From: Nocardioides silvaticus | GTDB lineage: Bacteria > Actinomycetota > Actinomycetes > Propionibacteriales > Nocardioidaceae | Length of the DNA stretch: 64,000 nucleotides | Reading direction: 5' to 3' | Assembly: GCF_003160695.1 (NCBI RefSeq) | Contig: NZ_QGDD01000005.1 | Coordinates: 248,001-312,000 of the forward strand | Shown here: one piece after another, positions 32,786 to 40,518 of the stretch | Position numbering within the stretch: the stretch's first letter is position 1 | Layout of the letters: every line of letters starts with the position of its first letter | The notes under the pieces: model-generated | The model's input: only the letters and a program-made list of their open reading frames with translations | Told to the model about the DNA's origin: nothing | Database searches by the model: none | Made by a program: the position numbers and the translations under genes

Positions 32786-34279
32786 ATGACCGAGACTCTC
32801 GACCACTGGATCTCCGGCACCACCGACCCCGGCGAGGGCACCCGCACCGGACCTGTCTACGACCCCGCCCTGGGCGTGGTCTCCAAGGAGGTCCGCTTCG
32901 CCACCGCCGGCGACGTCGACCGGGCCGTCGGCATCGCCAAGGAGGCGTCCAAAGCCTGGGGGAACACGTCGATCACCAAGCGCCAGCAGGTGATGTTCGC
33001 GTTCCGCGAGATCCTCAACCAGCGCAAGGACGAGCTGGCCGCGATCCTCACCTCCGAGCACGGCAAGGTGCTCTCCGACGCGGCCGGCGAGGTTGCCCGC
33101 GGCCTGGAGGTCGTGGAGTTCGCGTGCGCGATGCCCCACCTCACCAAGGGCGCGTTCTCGCAGAACGTGTCGACCGACGTCGACGTCTACTCCATCAAGG
33201 AGCCGCTCGGCGTCGTCGGCATCATCAGCCCGTTCAACTTCCCGGCGATGGTCCCGATGTGGTTCTTCCCGATCGCGATCGCGACCGGCAACACCGTCGT
33301 GCTGAAGCCGAGCGAGAAGGACCCGAGCGTCGCCAACTGGATCGGCGCCGCGCTGAAGGAGGCCGGTCTCCCCGACGGCGTCTTCAACGTCGTCCACGGC
33401 GACAAGGAGGCCGTCGACGCGCTGCTGACGCACCCCGACGTCGCCTCGATCTCGTTCGTGGGCTCGACGCCGATCGCGAAGTACGTCTACGAGACCGGCA
33501 CCGCGCACGGCAAGCGGGTCCAGGCCCTCGGCGGCGCCAAGAACCACATGCTGGTGCTGCCCGACGCCGACCTCGACCTGGTCGCCGACTCGGCCGTCAA
33601 CGCCGGCTTCGGCTCCGCCGGCGAGCGCTGCATGGCGATCTCCGTCCTGCTTGCGGTCGAGCCGGTCGCCGACGAGCTGATCGGGAAGATCCGGGACCGG
33701 ATGGGCAAGCTCGTCACCGGGGACGGCCGCAAGGGCTGCGACATGGGTCCGCTCATCACCCGCGAGCACCGCGACAAGGTGGCGGGCTACATCGACGTCG
33801 CCGGCTCCGACGGCGCGACCGTCGTGGTCGACGGCCGCGAGGGCAAGTTCGAGGGTGCGGACGACGGCTTCTGGCTCGGTCCCACGCTGATCGACAAGGT
33901 GCCGACGACCTCGCCGGTCTACCAGGACGAGATCTTCGGTCCCGTGCTGTCGGTGGTGCGGGTGTCGTCGTACACGGACGGCGTGGAGCTCATCAACTCC
34001 GGCCCCTACGGCAACGGCACCGCCATCTTCACCAACGACGGCGGTGCCGCGCGCCGCTTCGAGCGCGAGGTCGAGGTCGGCATGGTCGGGATCAACGTGC
34101 CGATCCCGGTGCCGGTCGCCTACCACTCCTTCGGCGGCTACAAGGCCTCGATCTTCGGTGACGCCAAGGCCTACGGCCCGCAGGGTGTCGAGTTCTTCAC
34201 CCGCGAGAAGGCGATCACCAGCCGGTGGCTCGACCCCTCACACGGAGGCATCAACCTGGGCTTCCCGACGCACGACTAA
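32786..34279 (+). CDS. mmsA: CoA-acylating methylmalonate/malonate-semialdehyde dehydrogenase
   Basis: A 497-residue aldehyde dehydrogenase of the MmsA subfamily, which oxidises (methyl)malonate semialdehyde with NAD+ and CoA, releasing CO2 and propionyl- or acetyl-CoA. The nucleophile is Cys282 in GSAGERCMAIS. ISPFNFPAMVPMWFFPIA and KPSEKDPS bind NAD. The general-base Glu of hydrolytic ALDHs is replaced (ALGGAKNH), as expected for the CoA-dependent subfamily. ATG 32786 follows AGGAAG at good spacing; GTG 32777 is an alternative. It is the last gene of the pyrimidine operon and channels its carbon to central metabolism. It ends 2 bp from the convergent secreted-protein gene. Confidence 0.94.
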   Translation: MTETLDHWISGTTDPGEGTRTGPVYDPALGVVSKEVRFATAGDVDRAVGIAKEASKAWGNTSITKRQQVMFAFREILNQRKDELAAILTSEHGKVLSDAAGEVARGLEVVEFACAMPHLTKGAFSQNVSTDVDVYSIKEPLGVVGIISPFNFPAMVPMWFFPIAIATGNTVVLKPSEKDPSVANWIGAALKEAGLPDGVFNVVHGDKEAVDALLTHPDVASISFVGSTPIAKYVYETGTAHGKRVQALGGAKNHMLVLPDADLDLVADSAVNAGFGSAGERCMAISVLLAVEPVADELIGKIRDRMGKLVTGDGRKGCDMGPLITREHRDKVAGYIDVAGSDGATVVVDGREGKFEGADDGFWLGPTLIDKVPTTSPVYQDEIFGPVLSVVRVSSYTDGVELINSGPYGNGTAIFTNDGGAARRFEREVEVGMVGINVPIPVPVAYHSFGGYKASIFGDAKAYGPQGVEFFTREKAITSRWLDPSHGGINLGFPTHD

Positions 34280-34281
34280 GG

Positions 34282-35202
34282 TCAGGCGACGGCGGGGACA
34301 GCGTGGGCGACCACGGACCTCAGGCCGTCCGCCCCGTCAGCGACGAACTGAAGGTAGGTGCCGTCGCACGTCGGGGTGGCGACCAGCTTGATCGATATCC
34401 TGAACTCGATCCTCGCGCCGGGCTTGAGCACGCCCGTCGTGTAGGTCCCGCCCATCATCGCCGCCGTCACGTCGGCAGCGCCCTGACGGATGGACACCGC
34501 GTAGTCCTGCGGACAGTCTTCCGGTGAGGCGAGCACCTTGACGGCGGAGGTCGGTGTCGCACCGTTGTTCCGCAGCTGCATGATGAAGCTGGCGGTGCCG
34601 CCGGGCTTGAGGGCGGCTGCCGTCAGGTAGGCGTCCCCCGGGCCGAAGATAGTCGGCTGCCCCCCGGTGACGAAGGGTTGCGCTCCGGTCTTGAGGAAGA
34701 GGTCGTTGCGCGACGTGCCCGTCTGCCGGGTGGCCGTCGCGACGGCGGAGACCCTCTCGGACCCGAAGAGGTCACCGGGGTTCCGCAGCTCGAGGTTGAC
34801 GTAGTACTCCCCCGGAGGCCGCCCGCGGTCCACGGAGAGCCGAAGCCTCAGCTGTGTGCTCTCCCCGGGCGCGATCGGTGCGGTCAGGTAGGGGGCGGTC
34901 ACCCGCTTCGTGCCCGCGAAGAGCTCCCAGCTCGAGCCGAACGAGGCGAAGATGACGGCGAGCTCGAACCGCTGGGTCTCGGCTCCCGTGTTGACCACCT
35001 TCACGGAGAAGCTCTTCGTCCCGCCCGGGGCCACGCCCTGGGTGACGGCCGGCGAATCCGTGTAGTACGGGCCGGCGCCCTTGAGAAGCAGCTTGCCCTC
35101 CCCGAAGGCGTGGGCGGGCGTCGCGCCGCCGAGGACGAGGGCGGCGGTGGCGAGGACCGCCGTGACGAGGACGGCGAGCAACCGCCGAGCGGGATGGTTC
35201 AT
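34282..35202 (-). CDS. Secreted protein with two beta-sandwich-like repeats
   Basis: A 306-residue exported protein of unknown function. A Sec signal peptide ends TPAHA before FGEG (residue 33). The mature part has two related repeats, each starting with a K/D-LxLK segment and containing a PGGT(K/A)SF motif followed by a VxNxG(A) strand: LLLKGAGPYY...PGGTKSFSVKVVNTG and LFLKTGAQPF...PGGTASFIMQLRNNG. The pattern suggests Ig-like or CARDB-like adhesion/accessory domains. No catalytic motif is seen. Two Cys near the end (EDCPQDY and TPTCDGTY) may form a disulfide. GAGGTG precedes ATG 35202. Not part of the flanking catabolic operons. Confidence 0.75.
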   Translation of the reverse strand: MNHPARRLLAVLVTAVLATAALVLGGATPAHAFGEGKLLLKGAGPYYTDSPAVTQGVAPGGTKSFSVKVVNTGAETQRFELAVIFASFGSSWELFAGTKRVTAPYLTAPIAPGESTQLRLRLSVDRGRPPGEYYVNLELRNPGDLFGSERVSAVATATRQTGTSRNDLFLKTGAQPFVTGGQPTIFGPGDAYLTAAALKPGGTASFIMQLRNNGATPTSAVKVLASPEDCPQDYAVSIRQGAADVTAAMMGGTYTTGVLKPGARIEFRISIKLVATPTCDGTYLQFVADGADGLRSVVAHAVPAVA

Positions 35203-35338
35203 GGGGGAGCACCTCGGGTTGTCCGGGGCCGCCGGGAGCAGGCGGCCGTCGGTCCCAGGGTGGGTCACTCGCGACGACCGCGCGCAAAAGTTTCAGGAGT
35301 TGGGGTGCACCTCAACTGTGGTGGGTACCGCCCGCTCC

Positions 35339-35551
35339 ATGAGCCAGCACGAAGAAGAGAGCGACGGCACCGGCATCACCGACGACCAGCTGCCCGAGGA
35401 CCTGGTGCCGAGCGAGGACAACCCGCTCGCCGAGGGGCTGCCGCCGGGTGAGGAGCCCGACGAGGACCTGCTCACGTCGGGCAAGGACGCCGAGGGCTCG
35501 GGCGACGAGGGCTCGGACGAGCAGGGCGCGGAAAGCACCGACGAAAGTTAA
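35339..35551 (+). CDS. Small, highly acidic hypothetical protein
   Basis: A 70-residue protein starting MSQHEEESDGTGITDDQLPE, composed largely of Asp, Glu, Gly, Ser and Pro and probably disordered. No Cys, Trp or Phe. No family is recognised, but short acidic proteins of this kind are common in actinobacteria. No good ribosome binding site precedes ATG 35339, and the reading frame runs upstream without a stop, so coding is plausible rather than certain. It lies just before the operator of the downstream TetR gene. Confidence 0.5.
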   Translation: MSQHEEESDGTGITDDQLPEDLVPSEDNPLAEGLPPGEEPDEDLLTSGKDAEGSGDEGSDEQGAESTDES

Positions 35552-35554
35552 CTT

Positions 35555-35593
35555 ACAGTCAGTCTTGACTGTTTGTTTGTGGGTTGCCATCCT
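35555..35593 (+). promoter_or_regulatory. Promoter and palindromic operator of the carboxylase-cluster TetR gene
   Basis: The inverted repeat ACAGTCA-GTCT-TGACTGT (35555-35572, perfect 7-bp arms) overlaps a -35 TTGACT (35565-35570). After 17 bp comes the -10 CATCCT (35588-35593), then 6 bases and the GTG at 35600, so the transcript would be leaderless and auto-repressed. Confidence 0.6.
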
Positions 35594-35599
35594 GACCGG

Positions 35600-36220
35600 G
35601 TGACGGCCCCGACCACGCCCCGCGTTCCCCAGGAGGAGCGCACCCGGGCGATGCGGGCGCGGCTGCTCGAGGCCACGGTCGAGCTGCTCGTCGAGAACGG
35701 CTTCAGCGGTACGACGACCACGCTCGTCTCCGAGCGCGCCGGCGTCAGCCGCGGCGCCCAGCTGCACCACTTCCCGACGAAGAACGACCTGGTCGTCGCC
35801 GCGGTGACCCACCTGACCGAGCGCCGTCACGAGGAGCTGCAGGCCGCCGCCGCCCGGTTGCCCACCGGGCCGCAGCGCACCCGCGCCGTCATCCAGATGC
35901 TCGGCGATCACTTCGCCGGACCGGTCTTCACCGCTGCGCTGGAGCTCTGGGTCGCCGCGCGCACCGACGCCGCGCTCCTGGAGGCGGTGGCGCCGCTCGA
36001 GCGCGTCGTGGGCCGCGAGACCCATGCGATGACGGTGCGGCTGCTGGGCGCCGACGAGTCCCAGCCCGGCGTGCGGGAGCTGGTCCAGGCGACCCTGGAC
36101 CTGGTGCGAGGCCTCGGCCTGGCCGGCACCCTCGGCGACGACACGCCGCGCCGGCGCCGGATCCTCGACCGGTGGGCGGAGACGCTCGACACCACTCTCC
36201 ACGGAGGCAACCGGAAATGA
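35600..36220 (+). CDS. TetR-family regulator of the acyl-CoA carboxylase cluster
   Basis: A 206-residue TetR protein with a clear helix-turn-helix (TTTTLVSERAGVSRGAQLHH, about residues 37-56) and a TetR C-terminal ligand domain. It is the first gene of the operon, overlaps the next gene by 4 bp, and has a palindrome over its own promoter, so it most likely represses the whole cluster and responds to an acyl-CoA or terpenoid intermediate (inference). GTG 35600 is chosen because the -10 box lies 6 bp upstream; the frame is open to 35573, but that would cross the promoter. Confidence 0.88.
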   Translation: MTAPTTPRVPQEERTRAMRARLLEATVELLVENGFSGTTTTLVSERAGVSRGAQLHHFPTKNDLVVAAVTHLTERRHEELQAAAARLPTGPQRTRAVIQMLGDHFAGPVFTAALELWVAARTDAALLEAVAPLERVVGRETHAMTVRLLGADESQPGVRELVQATLDLVRGLGLAGTLGDDTPRRRRILDRWAETLDTTLHGGNRK

Positions 36221-37125
36221 GCGTTCTCGAGAGCGTCCTGTCCGATCTCGCCGCTGAGGGCGACCAGCTGCGCACTGCGGTGGCCGGCCTCGACGACGCC
36301 GCCTGGGCCACCCCCGTGCCGGCCGAGCGCTGGACGATCGCGACGACGATCGCCCACCTGCTCTGGACCGACGAGGTCGCCGTCCTGGCTGCCCGCGCCG
36401 GCACCCCCGAGGGCAAGGAGGCGTGGGACGCCGTCGTGCTGCAGGCGATCGCGGACCCGACCGGCTTCGTCGACGCCGGCGCGGTCGAGATCGCGGTCCT
36501 GCCGCCCGCCGACCTGATGGCGCGGTGGGACGCCGGCCGGGCCGCGCTCACGGGCGCGCTCCGGGAAGTCCCCGACGGCACGAAGATGCCGTGGTTCGGC
36601 CCGCCGATGTCGCCGACGTCGATGGCGACGGCGCGGTTCATGGAGACCTGGGCGCACGCGCTGGACGTCTACGACGGCTTGGTCTCGACAGGCTCGACCA
36701 CCGGGACAGGCTCGACCACCGGGACAGGCTCGACCACCGGGAACGGCTCGACCACCGGGAGTGGCTCGACCACCGGGAGCAGCGCGATCGCCGCACGCCC
36801 CGCACCGAGCGACCGGATCAAGCACGTGGCCCACCTCGGCGTGCGCACCCGCGGCTTCTCCTACGTCCAGAACGGGCTCGAGCCGCCGACCGCAGAGGTC
36901 CGCGTCGAGCTGACCGCGCCCAGCGGTGCCACCTGGACGTGGGGCCCGGACGACGCGGCGCAGTCGGTGACCGGGTCGGCGTACGACTTCTGCCAGCTGG
37001 TCACCCAACGCATCCACCGCGACGACACCGACCTGGTCGCCGTCGGCGACGACGCCGAGCAGTGGCTGAGGATCGCACAGGCGTTCGCGGGTCCCGCGGG
37101 CGGCGGCCGGGAGGCGCGCGGATGA
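36217..37125 (+). CDS. TIGR03084-type DinB-fold metal-binding protein with a repeat insertion
   Basis: A 302-residue protein of the mycothiol-dependent maleylpyruvate isomerase/DinB superfamily, TIGR03084-like. The four-helix bundle carries candidate metal ligands His47 (TIAHLLWTDE), Glu143 and His147 (ETWAHALDVYD). Residues 156-188 are a low-complexity run VSTGSTTG followed by further GSTTG units, encoded by an inserted repeat and its 18-bp tandem expansion; the conserved fold resumes at about 195. The insertion falls after the helix carrying Glu143/His147, in what is probably a loop. The start overlaps the TetR stop, and the stop overlaps the AtuA-like gene. Its reaction is unknown; the family often accompanies AtuA-like genes. 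Confidence 0.85.
   Translation: MSVLESVLSDLAAEGDQLRTAVAGLDDAAWATPVPAERWTIATTIAHLLWTDEVAVLAARAGTPEGKEAWDAVVLQAIADPTGFVDAGAVEIAVLPPADLMARWDAGRAALTGALREVPDGTKMPWFGPPMSPTSMATARFMETWAHALDVYDGLVSTGSTTGTGSTTGTGSTTGNGSTTGSGSTTGSSAIAARPAPSDRIKHVAHLGVRTRGFSYVQNGLEPPTAEVRVELTAPSGATWTWGPDDAAQSVTGSAYDFCQLVTQRIHRDDTDLVAVGDDAEQWLRIAQAFAGPAGGGREARG
36681..36780 (+). repeat. In-frame 24-bp repeat with 18-bp tandem expansion
   Basis: The core GGTCTCGACAGGCTCGACCA (then CCGG) at 36681-36704 is identical to 41396 and 43764. From 36691 an 18-bp unit starting GGCTCGACCACCGGGA is repeated five times (36691-36780); the last six bases vary only in the later units. The length of 18 keeps the frame. Confidence 0.9.
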
Positions 37126-38885
37126 CGATCAGGATCGGCAACTGCTCGGGCTTCTACGGCGACCGGCTCTCCGCGTTCCGCGAGATGCTCGAGGGTGGTC
37201 CGCTCGACTACCTCACCGGCGACTACCTCGCCGAGCTGACGATGCTCATCCTCGGCAAGGACACGTTCAAGGACCCGAACGCCGGCTACGCCCGCACGTT
37301 CGTGAAGCAGGCCGAGGACGCCCTCGGCCTCGCGCTCGAGCAGGGTGTCAAGGTCGTGGTCAACGCCGGCGGCGTGAACCCCCGCGGCCTCGCCGACAAG
37401 CTCCGCGAGGTCGCCACCGCCCTCGGCCTCGACCCGCGGATCGCCCACGTCGAGGGCGACGACCTCCGCGGCAAGGTCGCCGACCTCGGCCTCGTGCACG
37501 AGGCCTACGGCGACCCGCTGACCGCCAACGCCTACCTCGGCGCGTTCGGCATCGCCTCCGCGCTGGGCCGCGGCGCCGACGTCGTCGTCACCGGCCGCGT
37601 CACCGACGCCTCGGTCGTCGTCGGCCCGGCGATCGCGCACTTCGGCTGGTCGCCGGAGTCGTACGACGCCCTCGCCGGCGCCGTCGTCGCCGGCCACATC
37701 ATCGAGTGCGGCACCCAGGCGACCGGCGGCAACTTCAGTGGCTTCACCGACCTGATCTCGAAAGGCTCGATCAAGAGCGGCGAGCCGCTCGGCTTCCCGA
37801 TCGCGGAGCTGGCCGAGGACGGCTCGATGGTGATCACCAAGCACGACGGCACCGGCGGCGCGGTCACCGTCGACACCGTCACTGCCCAGCTGGTCTACGA
37901 GATCCAGTCGACCAAGTACCTCAACCCCGACGTCACCGTCGACCTCACGTCGCTGCGACTCGAGCAGGTGGGGGAGGACCGGGTCGCCGTCACCGGCGTC
38001 GCGGGCTCCGCCCCGCCGGAACGGCTCAAGGTCTGCCTCAACTACTTCGCCGGCTTCCGCAACTCCGCCGAGTTCGTGGTCACCGGCCTCGAGGCCGACG
38101 CGAAGGTCGAGTGGATCAAGGCCCAGGTCGACGCCGCGCTCGGTCCCGAGGGCTCCGCTGGCCGCCCGGCCAAGGTCGTGTGGTCCGGCGTCCGCACGGT
38201 GCAGCCCGATGCCGACACCGAGGAGGGCGCGTCGATGCTGCTGCGGGTCACCGCGTTCGACCCCAGCGCCGACAAGGTCGGCAAGGGGCTCACCGCGCCG
38301 ATCATCGAGCTGGCGCTGGCGTCGTACCCCGGCTTCAGCGTCACCCGGGTGCCCGGCCCCGGCACGGCGTACGGCGTCTACCGCCCCGCCTACGTCCCGC
38401 GCACCGCCGTCGAGCACACGGTCGTGCACCACGACGGCACGACCGAGATCGTGCCCGACCCCCGGACGGCTGAGTCGCCGCTCGACCCGACCGAGGGCCA
38501 GCGGCCCTCGCCGTACCCCGCCCCGCAGGACAAGCTCACCCGTCGGATGCCGCTCGGCACGTTCGTCCACGGCCGTTCGGGCGACAAGGGCGGCGACGCC
38601 AACATCGGGCTCTGGGTGAGGAACGACGGCCATCCGAAGTACGCCGAGCGCGTCACCTGGCTCACCAAGTTCATGTCGCGGCGCCGGGTCCGCGAGCTGA
38701 TCCCGGAGGCGGCCGACCTCGACATCGAGGTCTACGTGCTGCCCAACCTCGGCGGCGTCAACATCCTCATCCACGGGCTGCTCGACGAGGGCGTCGCAGC
38801 CACCGCCCGGTTCGACCCCCAGGCCAAGGGCCTCGCGGAGTGGATCCGCTCCCGGCTCGTCAACATCGAAGGGAACGTCCTCTAA
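37122..38885 (+). CDS. AtuA-like acyclic terpene utilisation protein (DUF1446)
   Basis: A 587-residue protein. The N-terminal DUF1446 region (about 1-450) starts IRIGNCSGFYGDR and contains NAGGVNPRGLADKL and GRVTDASVVVGPA. The C-terminal about 110 residues (from PLGTFVHGRSGDKGGDANIG) are the second AtuA domain. AtuA is required for growth of Pseudomonas on citronellol and geraniol, but its exact reaction is not established. The gene overlaps its neighbours on both sides by 4 and 1 bp and precedes acyl-CoA dehydrogenase and biotin carboxylase genes, as in atu-type clusters, so a role in catabolism of a branched acyl-CoA is well supported. Confidence 0.9.
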   Translation: MTIRIGNCSGFYGDRLSAFREMLEGGPLDYLTGDYLAELTMLILGKDTFKDPNAGYARTFVKQAEDALGLALEQGVKVVVNAGGVNPRGLADKLREVATALGLDPRIAHVEGDDLRGKVADLGLVHEAYGDPLTANAYLGAFGIASALGRGADVVVTGRVTDASVVVGPAIAHFGWSPESYDALAGAVVAGHIIECGTQATGGNFSGFTDLISKGSIKSGEPLGFPIAELAEDGSMVITKHDGTGGAVTVDTVTAQLVYEIQSTKYLNPDVTVDLTSLRLEQVGEDRVAVTGVAGSAPPERLKVCLNYFAGFRNSAEFVVTGLEADAKVEWIKAQVDAALGPEGSAGRPAKVVWSGVRTVQPDADTEEGASMLLRVTAFDPSADKVGKGLTAPIIELALASYPGFSVTRVPGPGTAYGVYRPAYVPRTAVEHTVVHHDGTTEIVPDPRTAESPLDPTEGQRPSPYPAPQDKLTRRMPLGTFVHGRSGDKGGDANIGLWVRNDGHPKYAERVTWLTKFMSRRRVRELIPEAADLDIEVYVLPNLGGVNILIHGLLDEGVAATARFDPQAKGLAEWIRSRLVNIEGNVL

Positions 38886-40039
38886 TGACGACTTTCACCT
38901 ATGGCTTCAACGAGGAGCAGGTCGCGCTGCGGGACTCGGCCATCGAGTTCACCAAGCGCGAGGTGACGCCCTACCTCGACCAGTGGGAGAAGGACGGCGA
39001 GATCCCGCGCGAGTTCCAGAAGAAGCTCGCCCACGCCGGCTTCCTCGGCATCGGCGTCCCCGAAGAGGTCGGCGGTGACGGCGGCACCCTGCTCGACATC
39101 TGTGCGCTGCAGCAGGGCTTCATGGAGGCCGGCTGGTCGGGCGGCCTGATGGCCTCGGCCTTCACGCACGGCATCGCGATCCCGCACATCGTGCAGAACG
39201 GCTCGAAGGAGCTCATCGACACCTACGTGCGCCCGACGCTCGCCGGCGACCTGATCGGCTCGATGGCGGTCACCGAGCCCGGCACCGGCTCGGACGTCGC
39301 CAACATCACCACCCGCGCGGTGCGCGACGGCGACCACTGGATCATCAACGGGGCCAAGACCTTCATCACCTCCTCGGTGCGCGGCGACTTCGTCACCACC
39401 GCGGTGCGCACCGGCGAGGCAGGCGCCCACGGCATCTCGATGATCGTCGTCCCCCGGGGCACACCCGGCTTCACCGTCTCCCGCAAGCTCGACAAGATGG
39501 GCTGGCTGGCCTCCGACACCGGCGAGCTGTCGTACGAGGACGTGCGAGTCCCCGTCGGCAACCTGGTGGGGCAGGAGAACCACGGCTTCTACTACATCGC
39601 CCAGAACTTCGTCACCGAGCGGATCTTCCTCGCGCTGATGGGCTACGGCCACGCGCTGCGGTGCCTCAACCTGGCCGCGCGGTACTGCAAGGACCGCGAG
39701 ACGTTCGGTGAGCCGCTCGTCGCCCACCAGGTCGTGCGCGCCAAGCTCACCGAGATGCACCGCCAGGTCGCGGTCGCGCGCAGCTACACCCTCGAGGTCG
39801 CGCGTCGGTACGACGCCGGCGAGGACTGCATCGCCGAGGCCTGCCTGGCCAAGCAGACCGCCGTCGACACGGCGGTCTGGGTCGCCGACCAGGCCGTGCA
39901 GCTGCACGGGGGCATGGGCTACATGCGCGAGTCCGAGGTCGAGCGCCACTACCGCGACGTGCGGCTGCTGCCGATCGGCGGCGGCTCCACCGAGGTCCTC
40001 ACCGACCTCGCCGCCAAGCTGCTGGGGTACGGCGCATGA
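38885..40039 (+). CDS. Acyl-CoA dehydrogenase (cluster, first)
   Basis: A 384-residue FAD-dependent acyl-CoA dehydrogenase forming the 2,3 double bond in an acyl-CoA. Signatures are MAVTEPGTGSDVANI and WIINGAKTFITSS for FAD and substrate, and QLHGGMGYMRE. The segment that holds the catalytic Glu in MCAD-type enzymes reads PIGGGSTEV, with Gly at that place, so the base is probably on another helix as in isovaleryl-/long-chain-type members. The start overlaps the AtuA stop by one base (TAATG). The neighbouring carboxylase suggests a citronellyl-CoA- or isovaleryl-CoA-like substrate; this is inference. Confidence 0.92.
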   Translation: MTTFTYGFNEEQVALRDSAIEFTKREVTPYLDQWEKDGEIPREFQKKLAHAGFLGIGVPEEVGGDGGTLLDICALQQGFMEAGWSGGLMASAFTHGIAIPHIVQNGSKELIDTYVRPTLAGDLIGSMAVTEPGTGSDVANITTRAVRDGDHWIINGAKTFITSSVRGDFVTTAVRTGEAGAHGISMIVVPRGTPGFTVSRKLDKMGWLASDTGELSYEDVRVPVGNLVGQENHGFYYIAQNFVTERIFLALMGYGHALRCLNLAARYCKDRETFGEPLVAHQVVRAKLTEMHRQVAVARSYTLEVARRYDAGEDCIAEACLAKQTAVDTAVWVADQAVQLHGGMGYMRESEVERHYRDVRLLPIGGGSTEVLTDLAAKLLGYGA

Positions 40040-40518
40040 GCGGCCTCGAGCGCGAGGTCACGCTGACGATCGCCGCGCCTCCGGCGGAGGTCTGGGACCT
40101 GGTGAGCGACGTGACGCGGATCGGCGAGTTCTCGCCCGAGACGTTCGAGGCGCGGTGGACCCACGGCGCCACGGGTCCTGTGGTGGGCGCTCGGTTCAAG
40201 GGCCACGTGAAGCGCAACGGCGTCGGCCCGACCTACTGGTCGCCCTGCACGGTGACCAAGTGCGTCGAACCGGGGCCGGACGGCACCGGCGTGTTCGAGT
40301 TCGCCGTCGGCCTCGAGGGCAGCGCGTGGACGAACTGGGGCTACCGGCTCGAGCCTGGCCCGAGCGCCGGCAGCACGCGAGTGACGGAGTACTTCCGGCT
40401 CGAGCCGAAGTGGTTCCTCCGCGGCTACTGGTTGGTGCTGGGCGCGCTCCGCGGCCGCACCAACGAGCGCGGCATGCGCACCACCCTGGAGCGGATGAAG
40501 GCGGTGCTGGAGGGATGA
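40036..40518 (+). CDS. SRPBCC (START-like) family protein
   Basis: A 160-residue polyketide cyclase/dehydrase-like SRPBCC protein: IAAPPAEVWDLVSDVTRIGE is the typical first strand-helix region, followed by a beta-sheet with RFKGHVKRNG and a C-terminal helix (TTLERMKAVLEG). These bind hydrophobic ligands in a helix-grip cavity; many in actinobacterial operons have no assigned reaction. It overlaps both neighbours (ATGA), so it belongs to the carboxylase cluster and may bind its lipid or terpenoid substrate. Confidence 0.82.
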   Translation: MSGLEREVTLTIAAPPAEVWDLVSDVTRIGEFSPETFEARWTHGATGPVVGARFKGHVKRNGVGPTYWSPCTVTKCVEPGPDGTGVFEFAVGLEGSAWTNWGYRLEPGPSAGSTRVTEYFRLEPKWFLRGYWLVLGALRGRTNERGMRTTLERMKAVLEG

